From: a virus
IMG/VR virus record: IMGVR_UViG_3300037963_001078
Coordinates: 31,427-60,596 of that record
DNA: 29,170 nt
Strand: one strand, 5' to 3'
The number at the start of each line of letters is the position of its first letter. The first letter of the stretch is position 1. Below the pieces are notes generated by a model. That model did no database searches. It saw only the letters and a list, made by a program, of their open reading frames with translations, and was not told where the DNA came from. This document shows, piece by piece, positions 23,501 to 29,170 of the stretch. The position numbers were made by a program, and so were the translations under genes.

Positions 23501-24530
23501 AAGAGATTTAGCTGTTTTGAAAGGTGATCCTGTAGACATACTAGGCAAACACATGAAATATCAAATACTTCCAAAGATGGTTGAGTATTTAGCAAAAATA
23601 GGTATTTTTGGTGGTTATTTAGAAGCAGTGTACGGTGGCGTTAGAGAATATGACAAATTAAATTATCATATTATACCATTAGGTTTAACATCAACTGGTA
23701 GGTCATATTATTTAAGAATACCAATGGATGAAACTGCAAGATTTTTTGCAGGACTTTTCTTTACAACTGCTGACGCAATAGGTGGTGGTGGTGAAATAAG
23801 AGATATACTAAATGTAGGTACAGAAACATTACCATCATTTTCACCAGTCATTCAGTTTCTAAGTAACACTTACAAAATAATGGTAGGTGGTGAAAATCCA
23901 GTAGATCCATACACACAAACAAAAATATTAGATGAAGATGTATTTAACTCTGATTTACATTTGAGAAAAGTAACAGATTATTTAAAATATCAATTTGATA
24001 ATAATATTGGAGGCACAGTAGGTTTTAAATTTAAAAGTGATAATTTAGAAGAATTAGCTTCTGAACTAGAAGAGATATTAAATTTTCCAATAATAGGTAG
24101 ACAAATACAAAACTATTTAATGGTCGGCAATGATCCAAAAGAAGTTGCTATGAGAGAAGAAGTAAGAGCGTTAACAACTTCAGAAGCAACGGATAGAGTT
24201 ATTTACAAAGACGCTCTAGTTAAATTAACCGATCCTTTTGCTATGGAACGTTTTACACAAAGAGAAATAGAAATGCTAGTTAAAAACGCAAAATATATCA
24301 AATCTAATAATGTTGTCAAAAGAGCTTATGTTAGGGCATTTGGTGGCCCTGATTACGTAGAATATTTTTTACAAGCTGATAAAAAAGAACAATTTGCAAT
24401 ATTAATTCGATTCTTAGAGCCAGACATGTCTATACATGGAGAAGGTGCAAGTAACATTTTTTCAGAAATTTACCAACAAATAAAAGATAGCGGTGGAGTA
24501 GAAAATGTACTTCAAAATGTAATCGAATAG
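17499..24530 (+). CDS. Giant internal virion protein (2343 aa) with HEIGH motif and LPD38-like region
   Basis: The largest gene in the window, in the place of T7 gp16. Near the N-terminus are two short GF(T/S) helical motifs (RAAGFTEESIIEHI, KSVGFSDYQINNFFG). Residues about 265-287 (LSG..., SADDSAGGLFQ) resemble a lytic transglycosylase GLxQ motif, but the usual catalytic Glu seems replaced by Leu265. Residues about 482-530 and the following part are hydrophobic and glycine-rich, as in membrane-crossing ejection proteins. HEIGH (1157-1161, within FAMTLAHEIGHLIDSLPEG) is a zinc metallopeptidase motif. About 1780-1980 (FTQYNPVFWNKEIVKDAR, then FGSPPFGLHGQ) resembles the LPD38 domain of large polyvalent proteins. 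Likely ejected to open a path through the cell envelope. Confidence 0.85.
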   Translation: MSRRVTAAQLRAAGFTEESIIEHIENERDRYKSVGFSDYQINNFFGIEKSSTISKSLIGDENNNSTGMLQSVNTDDQVNTEDINVLEKKVKEGQDVDTSEEIVPEKDTVVNPNDEIPVTKANSTGSNTEEEYVKPIIDGTNATSYNIDLYKNIKDELIRQEVEDTAAGIMLSQGKIYFDRLTDQQKQDYSKNGGKLEIDGKPVEVIINAQRLRKQREEQERAKLKVLDETASTGLYTFSVMNDTQINYGLNENEINTLNFNLSVLSGIVSDNTNKRSADDSAGGLFQIKNDEIVGLLNDLNDLMLSYDPDFERPTWWNKAYGHKKADVLPVDVQRSLALIKLTKNVDAPDLIVAAAQGNVEALETLLFEYYDTSLIDNPKGFLRAKEYYGSWSTFDYEYVMAGLSTFKDDGLITEALEKSNIGKKIIEFSGGQGAYSPFGNGFQTSVMGLFLDFQQQKNEYGFTNKEALENSFMFQTKNFGQDVITMAAQVVGDSPAIAIGTTLGFVGGVAGGPATPILAITGGFALPETLRDVYMRAMLNDEVDDFHDFMNELINVKTAISAGKFTVTGAATGTAGVFTRRKYGNTAALGVETATMVSVMSALEGQVPSRKDFLNAAVMIYGIHGVGRGTNKLYNIYKKYGIPPQNLRKAADENPEILADLLDTDMDAPQILIDMNEAYVSGLSDATNTKIVDPPKNNIGADIKTESSTERYKIVDRQTTDYGETVIKVERNNDPKLKELEEDLRRQERDLELIENPDSLYLGDRVEGIIKKEIEIKKTKKQIEEQRGKSKESDIERIDIPEESSYMAMPKDKLDIEIVGESINIQPRVEKDFQIKQKDGAFNRDIVETRKDDKFLKRNLNEIEGEITNYTTNDYVVSGTETFGTSKYFINKKAYPELFAEMKNYLGGTKKKAGKTDNVINTYFKKLNLSKMSKVDEVFGIRKNGSSGSPYNKIILRTNKGDFVEVPAQMYANIKEYTYTADNFEVKAKATLAYDKNLLIAYDEVANKVIAVLQAKKVDPKINTQANTYYERYTKRDDKVFPDTNNRNADIGQRKMPDEPESIFKEEDPSYRTAESYERFFNSAKGLEVVDLVALVRTLTKNTPQLKNVIRTQKGEALGVFRYASSNKKRTDKQLRVEIVRALQEDPEKFAMTLAHEIGHLIDSLPEGVIKNKDNLLGRLAGLKGYMNEWIGAKADGASPLNKREIARIKKEAEADAQKLYEKNKKDLEEETGITADDIKGIINDPEFRSKINPDFYDEFLNLSDALRTQILKSAFKGIIDPYIKPLVDKYSGANVKHTAEIMAKAEEIFARKVEAEMRARGLVNRQEITQELISLSEKWKPYDKQEMLRQDPDFVKYRESSPELMADFMMAILTRPRWTMLNAPKATQLFYNHMYTRPDVRFAYERTQNILQAPKSERYGQFFVDIADMFSDSNQKLLEAKTNAYRESKNVYDTFMIHYVDTAGWFLNRKSGGGKAFGFDNFMRNRWMDEATMAVDAKLKAYQYRPVVLESYVTQMGKILTKLEKSGRGDIEQLGTALLLRNLANSTQRSKVANPTGMWAMLERDADGKAFAAKHQDKLRNPAEAYEILIKDNPLLDELVEEFYKVRKEFVIPLFRESKAFNKKQLEMLENNLEYVNYNVTEQAIKVMQESGGNKTLTAAFMKPTIGTLQDIINPFQSTIEKDLLMIGELKRNALIHDMANWMIQNKKMLEDFGSAEMQKLVPNWKDRIIQKAKTKDEKGTLAPPPLGMETVSFLSGGKYVHYYFNKQAAIAFKRNPEQYVGFMEWISTGNAFLRGIFTQYNPVFWNKEIVKDARATVTNIPKATFFFGKDTRYVPTLIKSLKPAWKSVFGEGDDVTRMFNREGYWLPITDGYRTNAGRKHLKYRNKQGELQGDLYYREQIEAKMGMRTREKFYEKVFGPLYDYIGKIAIFYDRANKLGGYTQAKKMIDNGTIPPMTRDELYLRTVSDFGSPPFGLHGQLHPVTNNLLLFSNAFTQGWRRDLAVLKGDPVDILGKHMKYQILPKMVEYLAKIGIFGGYLEAVYGGVREYDKLNYHIIPLGLTSTGRSYYLRIPMDETARFFAGLFFTTADAIGGGGEIRDILNVGTETLPSFSPVIQFLSNTYKIMVGGENPVDPYTQTKILDEDVFNSDLHLRKVTDYLKYQFDNNIGGTVGFKFKSDNLEELASELEEILNFPIIGRQIQNYLMVGNDPKEVAMREEVRALTTSEATDRVIYKDALVKLTDPFAMERFTQREIEMLVKNAKYIKSNNVVKRAYVRAFGGPDYVEYFLQADKKEQFAILIRFLEPDMSIHGEGASNIFSEIYQQIKDSGGVENVLQNVIE

Positions 24531-24548
24531 TGTATAATAGGAGGCAAT

Positions 24549-27173
24549 ATGACCATAACAACTACCATAGCTAAAAACAGTTACTCTGGGAACGGAAGTA
24601 CAACGGTATTTGCGTACCAGTTTAAAATACTTGCACAAGGCGATTTGCAAGTAATCCTTAGATCGTCTACAGGAACAGAAACAGTACAAGAAATAACAAC
24701 ACACTACACTGTATCAGGTGTAGGATCAGCAACTGGTGGTAATGTAACATTTGGATCTGCACCTGCATCTGGTGTAACAGTTGTTATCAGAAGAGCTACT
24801 ACACAAACACAAACTGTTGATCTTGTAGAAAACGATCCATTTACAGCAGAAACAGTAGAAACTGCTTTTGACAGATCTATCATACTAGCACAAGAGTTGC
24901 AGGAACAAGTTGACAGATCACTAAAAATTTCACGCACAAACACTATGACTTCTACAGACTTTACTACCTCTGCAACTGATAGAGCAAACAAACTATTAGC
25001 GTTTGACAGTAGTGGTGAGTTAGCAGTTACACAAGAGATAGGGACATTTAAAGGTAACTGGGCAGCATCAACGACATACGCTGTCAGAGATATAGTAAAA
25101 GACACAAGCACTAACAATATATTTATAGCAAAGACAGCGCACACATCATCTGGATCACAACCTCTTACAACAAACACAGATAGTGGGAAGTGGGATTTAT
25201 TAGTAGATGCTGCTAGTGCTACAACAAGTCAAAACGCAGCAGCTACATCAGCAACAGCCGCAGCAAGCTCTGCTACAGCAGCTGCCTCGTCTGCGTCAAC
25301 AGCGTCTGGCCACAAAGACACAGCAACAACACAAGCATCAAACGCCTCTACATCTGCTAGTAATGCTGCCAGTAGTGCTACTGCTGCCGCTAGTAGTGCA
25401 ACAGCTGCTGCTGCATCATTGGACAGTTTTGATGATGTATATCTAGGAGCAAAGTCAAGTGATCCAAGTGTAGATAATGATGGTGATGCACTGGCTACAG
25501 GAGCATTATATTTTAATACATCTAGTGATGCTATAAAATACTACACAGGTAGTGCTTGGGTAGCAATAACAGCAACTCCTTCTGTAAGTGATTTATCAGA
25601 TACAAACATTACAAGTCCAGCAGACGGATCATTGCTATTGTATGATACAGGCACATCAAAATACATAGACAACGTTATTAGTGGTGATGCTACACTAGCT
25701 GATACTGGCGCATTGACTATTGCAAATGACGCAATTACAGGAGCAAAGATTGCTGATGATGCTATAAACAGTGAGCATTACACAGACGGATCTATAGATA
25801 CAGCACATATTGCAGATTTAAATGTTACACAAGCTAAGATTGCAAACGAAGCAATAAACGAGGCAAAACTGCAAGTAAGTAACTCACCTGTAAATGGTTA
25901 CATGTTGACAGCGCAGTCTGGTAATACAGGTGGATTGACATGGGCAGCAGCGCCTAGTGCTGGTGGATTTAGTTTAGGATCAGCGTTATCTGGTACAACA
26001 CCTACAATAGACTGGTCTAGTGCTACAGCTTTTAGCCATACTTTATCTGGTGATACAACTTACAGTTTTTCTAACGTGCCTAGTGGAGGAGAGATAGAGT
26101 TATTTTTAAAAAATGTAGGTAAACCATTTGATTTATTATCACAAGGTGCAGCAGACGCTACAGAAGATTTTTCTGGGCAAAAAGGCAATGAACGAATTAA
26201 AGGTAGTTTTTTTAATGCAAATGGCACTAAGTTTTATTTAGCAGGCGAGGACAGCGATTACTCAATACATCAGTATTCTTTATCTACTGCTTATGATGTT
26301 AGCACAGCATCTTATGATAGTAAGGTATCTCCAGCTGGATACTCTGACAGTACAAGAATACATGGACTTACATTTAATGGTGATGGTAGTAAATTAATTG
26401 CAGCAAGAGGTAACGATCTTTTTGAGTTTGCCCTTACAACAAATTATGATATTAGCACTGTTTCTAATAGTGCAACTCACAGCATTGTTATGGATACACC
26501 ATTAGGTTTGGCAGCAAGTGCAGACGCTTATTTTGTAAATATTAGATTTAACAGTGATGGTACACTTGCATACTTGCAAAACATGCGACACCAAGATCAT
26601 AGCTCATACGCAAATGCCAAAGGTGCATTTATAGTTAAATTTTCTACAGCTTATGATATTGATTCTACTATCACATTAATGTCTAGTGCAGACTTCGATT
26701 TAAATTCTGATAGAGGTTACACAAATAGAACAGGAGAAATAGGTGGCGATATATCAGCAGATGGAACAACTATTGTACTTGTAGAAGAGGGAGTTGATAC
26801 GAGTGCCGCAAAATTTGCAGTGCATAAATTTTTCTTAAAAACCCCTTGGGATTTATCTACAGAATCTTTGACCTACGTTGGTAGAAAACTTTATGAAACA
26901 GTAGATAGCGGTGCAACAAATGTCTACAATGTAAGGCTCACACCAAATGGCAAACATTTTTATTACAATGAATATGACGCAGGTGATGCTGCTAATGCCA
27001 TAACACGAATACATAATATACAAGGCAATTATGGTGTAAACTTTCCAGCTGCAACAAGTGGTAAGCCTTCAACTTTTGGTGATGGAGCAGATCCGTCTAC
27101 AACGACTTACACAAGATTAGTATCATTAGATGGAACAAACGTCTTGCTTACAGACCACAGAGAGATTAGCTAA
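24549..27173 (+). CDS. Tail fibre / receptor-binding protein with T7-type head domain and C-terminal propeller-like repeats
   Basis: An 874-residue protein preceded by AGGAGG. Residues 1-145 (NSYSGNGSTTVFAYQFKILA, VTVVIRRATTQTQ, FDRSIILAQELQEQVDRSLK) match the T7 gp17-type domain that anchors the fibre to the tail. About 165-220 (GNWAASTTYAVRDIV, then SGKWDLL) is a small carbohydrate-binding-like module. About 222-295 is a low-complexity Ala/Ser/Thr rod. About 550-830 contains five repeats of the form FNxDGTKxYL...QYSLSTAYDVSTASY, a propeller-like module of marine phages that probably contacts the receptor. The rod and repeats explain the fibre length. It follows the giant protein gene by 18 bases. 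Confidence 0.85.
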   Translation: MTITTTIAKNSYSGNGSTTVFAYQFKILAQGDLQVILRSSTGTETVQEITTHYTVSGVGSATGGNVTFGSAPASGVTVVIRRATTQTQTVDLVENDPFTAETVETAFDRSIILAQELQEQVDRSLKISRTNTMTSTDFTTSATDRANKLLAFDSSGELAVTQEIGTFKGNWAASTTYAVRDIVKDTSTNNIFIAKTAHTSSGSQPLTTNTDSGKWDLLVDAASATTSQNAAATSATAAASSATAAASSASTASGHKDTATTQASNASTSASNAASSATAAASSATAAAASLDSFDDVYLGAKSSDPSVDNDGDALATGALYFNTSSDAIKYYTGSAWVAITATPSVSDLSDTNITSPADGSLLLYDTGTSKYIDNVISGDATLADTGALTIANDAITGAKIADDAINSEHYTDGSIDTAHIADLNVTQAKIANEAINEAKLQVSNSPVNGYMLTAQSGNTGGLTWAAAPSAGGFSLGSALSGTTPTIDWSSATAFSHTLSGDTTYSFSNVPSGGEIELFLKNVGKPFDLLSQGAADATEDFSGQKGNERIKGSFFNANGTKFYLAGEDSDYSIHQYSLSTAYDVSTASYDSKVSPAGYSDSTRIHGLTFNGDGSKLIAARGNDLFEFALTTNYDISTVSNSATHSIVMDTPLGLAASADAYFVNIRFNSDGTLAYLQNMRHQDHSSYANAKGAFIVKFSTAYDIDSTITLMSSADFDLNSDRGYTNRTGEIGGDISADGTTIVLVEEGVDTSAAKFAVHKFFLKTPWDLSTESLTYVGRKLYETVDSGATNVYNVRLTPNGKHFYYNEYDAGDAANAITRIHNIQGNYGVNFPAATSGKPSTFGDGADPSTTTYTRLVSLDGTNVLLTDHREIS

Positions 27174-27373
27174 TGGCAGACGCTAAAATAACAATGAAGC
27201 ACCTAGCGGAAAAGTTAGATCACATGCACTCTGACATAGAAAAAAATTCAGCAGACATACACAATTTACAGTTAGAAATGAGTTATGGCAGAGGAGCAGT
27301 CAAGGCAGTAGCTTGGATAGGTGGTTGCATTGCTGTTGTCGTTGGTCTTATGAGAATATTTAACGGAGGATAA
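27173..27373 (+). CDS. Small membrane protein, holin-like (66 aa)
   Basis: A charged, helical N-terminus (KITMKHLAEKLDHMHSDIEK) is followed by one C-terminal membrane segment (AVAWIGGCIAVVVGLMRIF) and a short end. This layout is seen in XhlA-type haemolysin and holin-like proteins and anchored phage membrane proteins. The start overlaps the fibre stop (TAATG). With the next gene it probably forms a lysis cassette. Antiholin or an accessory role is equally possible. Confidence 0.6.
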   Translation: MADAKITMKHLAEKLDHMHSDIEKNSADIHNLQLEMSYGRGAVKAVAWIGGCIAVVVGLMRIFNGG

Positions 27374-27374
27374 T

Positions 27375-27785
27375 ATGTTACCATTTTTAGGTTTACTTTC
27401 TAATCCAATAACAAAACTTGTAGCTGATAAAGTTATAGGAGCAGCCAGCCATGCTATGGAAAAGAAGAAGATGGTAAGAGAGGCTGAGATAAATGCGATT
27501 GCACAAACAGATTTTGCGCAGATAAAAAAAGAAGAAGCTATTGCAAAAGCACAACAAGCTGTGATGAAAGAGCAAGTAAAGGCCAGCTCAAAATCGTGGA
27601 AGGACGAGCTATTAACTATTGTGTTTTCTGGAATATTAATAGCTCATTTTGTCCCATACACACAGCCACACATGGTAGTAGGATGGGAGTTATTAGGTAA
27701 CGCACCAACAGAGTTCTGGTATATAGTGCTTACAATAGTAGCTGGATCATTTGGTGTATCCACACTGACTAAATGGAAAAAGTAA
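27375..27785 (+). CDS. GTA/phage holin, 3TM type
   Basis: A 136-residue protein, GGAGG just before the ATG. A hydrophobic N-terminal segment (MLPFLGLLSNPITKLVADKV), a long Glu/Lys helix (KKKMVREAEINAIAQTDFAQ), then SWKDELLTIVFSGILIAHFV and a last membrane segment FWYIVLTIVAGSFGVSTL with a Trp-Lys-Lys end. This matches the GTA_holin_3TM pattern, in which SWKDE before the second helix is typical. It would form holes in the inner membrane and time lysis. No endolysin is visible in the window. Confidence 0.75.
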   Translation: MLPFLGLLSNPITKLVADKVIGAASHAMEKKKMVREAEINAIAQTDFAQIKKEEAIAKAQQAVMKEQVKASSKSWKDELLTIVFSGILIAHFVPYTQPHMVVGWELLGNAPTEFWYIVLTIVAGSFGVSTLTKWKK

Positions 27786-28417
27786 TGAAACAGTCAAAGC
27801 TAGATAGGATCTTGTCTTGGATAGCTTGGGCAATAATAATTATATGGATACTTGTTATTATAATTGTTCCTGCAGAGGCAAACGAAAACACAAATGTTTC
27901 TGGTGATAATACTATTATATCTGGAGGATATACTTCCAGCTCAAGTACAACCTATGAATCTGGCAGTTCGTCTAGCACAAGTACTACTAGCACTACAAAT
28001 AATACCTCTAATATTAAAAGCTACCCTCCTACAGCTACTGCACCTCCTGCCAGCAGTGGTATTGACGTATGCAACTTAGGACACTCATTAGGAGTGCAAA
28101 GTTCTTTTATTGGATTGAGTTCTAGTGGTAATCATACTGACGAAACATGTGAGCGTATAAAACTAGCAAGAGAGTTAGCGACTGTGCATCAGATGAAAGT
28201 TGCAGGCATAGCAATACTTTGTCAAGATCCTAGAGTATTTAGTGCAATGGAAGCGGCTGGAACACCGTGTCCATTCGAGGGACAAATTGGCGCTGACGCT
28301 ACTAGATTATGGTCTAAATACGATCTGCTAAGACCAGACTACAAGGAGTACAAAGAAAGAATGGAAACAAAAGAGAAGATACAAGCTGAACAAGTTATGT
28401 ATGACACTGGCAGATGA
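27785..28417 (+). CDS. Secreted Ser/Thr-rich phage protein (marine, function unknown)
   Basis: The start is set at 27785, which overlaps the holin stop as TAATG and follows GGAAAA. An upstream in-frame ATG at 27773 lacks a ribosome site. The product (210 residues) has a signal-anchor or signal peptide (residues about 4-28, LDRILSWIAWAIIIIWILVI then IVPAEA), a Ser/Thr/Asn-rich low-complexity part (GDNTIISGGYTSSSSTTYES), and a conserved C-terminal part with CNLGHSLGVQ, CERIKLARELAT, LCQDPRVFSAMEAAGTPCPF. Four cysteines suggest disulphides. The same type of protein occurs after holins in marine phages; its function is unknown to me. Confidence 0.75.
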   Translation: MKQSKLDRILSWIAWAIIIIWILVIIIVPAEANENTNVSGDNTIISGGYTSSSSTTYESGSSSSTSTTSTTNNTSNIKSYPPTATAPPASSGIDVCNLGHSLGVQSSFIGLSSSGNHTDETCERIKLARELATVHQMKVAGIAILCQDPRVFSAMEAAGTPCPFEGQIGADATRLWSKYDLLRPDYKEYKERMETKEKIQAEQVMYDTGR

Positions 28418-29170
28418 GATGCTTGGTATACTTATTCCTTATCTTATCTGCGGTAATACTTGCAAGTGCAAAGACAAGTGCAGACTCAACAGGTAACTTA
28501 CTATCCAATAACTTTCAACAGGATTGGACTGGTACTAACGATCACTATCATGGCCCTACTATACTAGCTGGGGTACACAACGAATATCGTGAGCAGACTA
28601 TTACTTTGTCTGACCACATGGATTCTATAGATATACAGGGCGCAACAGCCAGCGAGTTTACTGCTGATATCTGGATATGGAATAGCTACCCACAATCAGT
28701 TGACATGACACAGGAAATCACCGATAGTAATGGCGTGGAGTATACCAATACCATAACCATATCTGGGACGTGTAATAGTTGGAATGGCTGTGGCTATGAA
28801 GCATCTCCAAGTAATACAATATATATAACAGATGTGGCAGATGATTATGATATTACTACTCGTTTCAGCTTTAGCGTACCTAGTCGCCCTAACCACCATT
28901 ATGCGGCAGACATCAAAGATCCCTCCCTTGTTGTACATTACGATCCATACACCGTGGATATTACAACAACACAAGACGTTGAGGACTGGCTGCAAGAGTT
29001 TGAAGAAGAATACGTAGACATATTTGAAGAACAAGACTTGTTTTTTATAGAAGAGCCAGATCCTTTTATTCAAGAGTTTTTAATGTATGAGCCAGAAATA
29101 TATGAGTTGTTTGAAGAAATAGAATACTACGAGCCAGAGATAGAAGAGCTACCAGAAGAAATCATAGAAG
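28414..29170 (+). CDS. Secreted acidic phage protein (3' end beyond window)
   Basis: An ATG at 28414 overlaps the previous stop as ATGA and the frame stays open to the end of the window (252 codons). Residues 1-22 (MRCLVYLFLILSAVILASAK) form a signal peptide. The next part (NLLSNNFQQDWTG, then WIWNSYPQSVDMTQEI, and two Cys in TCNSWNGCGY) is a predicted beta domain. After about residue 175 the composition becomes very acidic with Glu/Pro/Phe/Tyr repeats (EDWLQEFEEEY, IEEPDPFIQEF, EPEIYELFEEIEYYEPEIEE). Probably exported together with its neighbour. Function unknown; possibly envelope-associated or virion. Confidence 0.75.
   Translation, partial: MRCLVYLFLILSAVILASAKTSADSTGNLLSNNFQQDWTGTNDHYHGPTILAGVHNEYREQTITLSDHMDSIDIQGATASEFTADIWIWNSYPQSVDMTQEITDSNGVEYTNTITISGTCNSWNGCGYEASPSNTIYITDVADDYDITTRFSFSVPSRPNHHYAADIKDPSLVVHYDPYTVDITTTQDVEDWLQEFEEEYVDIFEEQDLFFIEEPDPFIQEFLMYEPEIYELFEEIEYYEPEIEELPEEIIE

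Noticed and set aside
24533-24538. Perfect TATAAT before the tail fibre gene
   Set aside because: A transcript starting about 7 bases later would lack the AGGAGG that clearly serves this gene, and no convincing -35 is present. Likely chance in AT-rich DNA.
25210-25430. Short repeats in the fibre gene, resembling a repeat array
   Set aside because: They encode an Ala/Ser/Thr-rich rod in frame with the fibre; units are short and imperfect with no spacers, so this is not a CRISPR array.
27773-27787. Earlier ATG at 27773 for the Ser/Thr-rich secreted protein
   Set aside because: No ribosome site lies upstream, and the ATG at 27785 has GGAAAA and the TAATG overlap found throughout this genome.
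1-29170. Integrase, attachment sites, insertion sequences, host metabolic genes
   Set aside because: None was recognised; the only enzyme outside DNA handling, packaging and the virion proteins is the GNAT, which is a common phage gene.

Overview
The window is a 29 kb piece of an AT-rich tailed-phage genome, most likely a marine podovirus with a T7-like (short-tailed) structural module. The gene order supports this: small terminase, large terminase, portal, scaffold, major capsid protein, tail tubular proteins A and B, three internal virion proteins (one of 2343 residues), a tail fibre with a T7-type head domain, then lysis-type membrane proteins. Several small protein families here (Bbp19-like protein, phage GNAT next to the portal, giant polyvalent internal protein, secreted proteins after the holin) are typical of environmental marine podoviruses. 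An HMO-2011-like phage of marine Alphaproteobacteria is a reasonable guess, but the host is inference. No phage RNA polymerase, integrase, tRNA or CRISPR array is visible, and both ends of the window cut through genes.

Layout: (1) 1-1088, plus strand: the end of the replication/recombination module, with the zinc-ribbon C-terminus of a helicase, a small unknown protein and a Ref-like HNH nuclease, closed by a hairpin terminator. (2) 1154-4376, minus strand: nine small genes with overlapping or closely spaced ends and strong GGAGG-type ribosome sites. Most have no known function, several are strongly acidic, one carries DUF3846 and one is a 40-residue membrane protein. This is the accessory block, probably for host takeover or anti-defence. 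(3) 4377-4482: divergent regulatory region. (4) 4483-10550, plus strand: packaging and portal region. It is interrupted at 4882-5129 by an unusual non-coding stretch (alternating purine-pyrimidine tracts, inverted repeats, C-runs) that ends in a promoter placed exactly for a leaderless mRNA. (5) 10551-10728: a promoter and a strongly structured RNA leader in front of the capsid gene. (6) 10729-27173: capsid, tail, internal virion proteins and fibre. (7) 27173-29170: two membrane proteins (holin candidates) and two secreted proteins, the last running off the window.

How it works together: TerS/TerL package DNA through the portal into a shell built by scaffold and capsid protein. Tail tubular proteins A and B extend the portal, and the internal virion proteins are ejected to carry DNA across the envelope. 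The fibre, which ends in a predicted beta-propeller-like repeat region, binds the host. The minus-strand block is transcribed separately, in the opposite direction, and is the best place to look for undescribed phage-host functions. The capsid leader RNA and the TerS-TerL spacer are the best non-coding candidates for something new.
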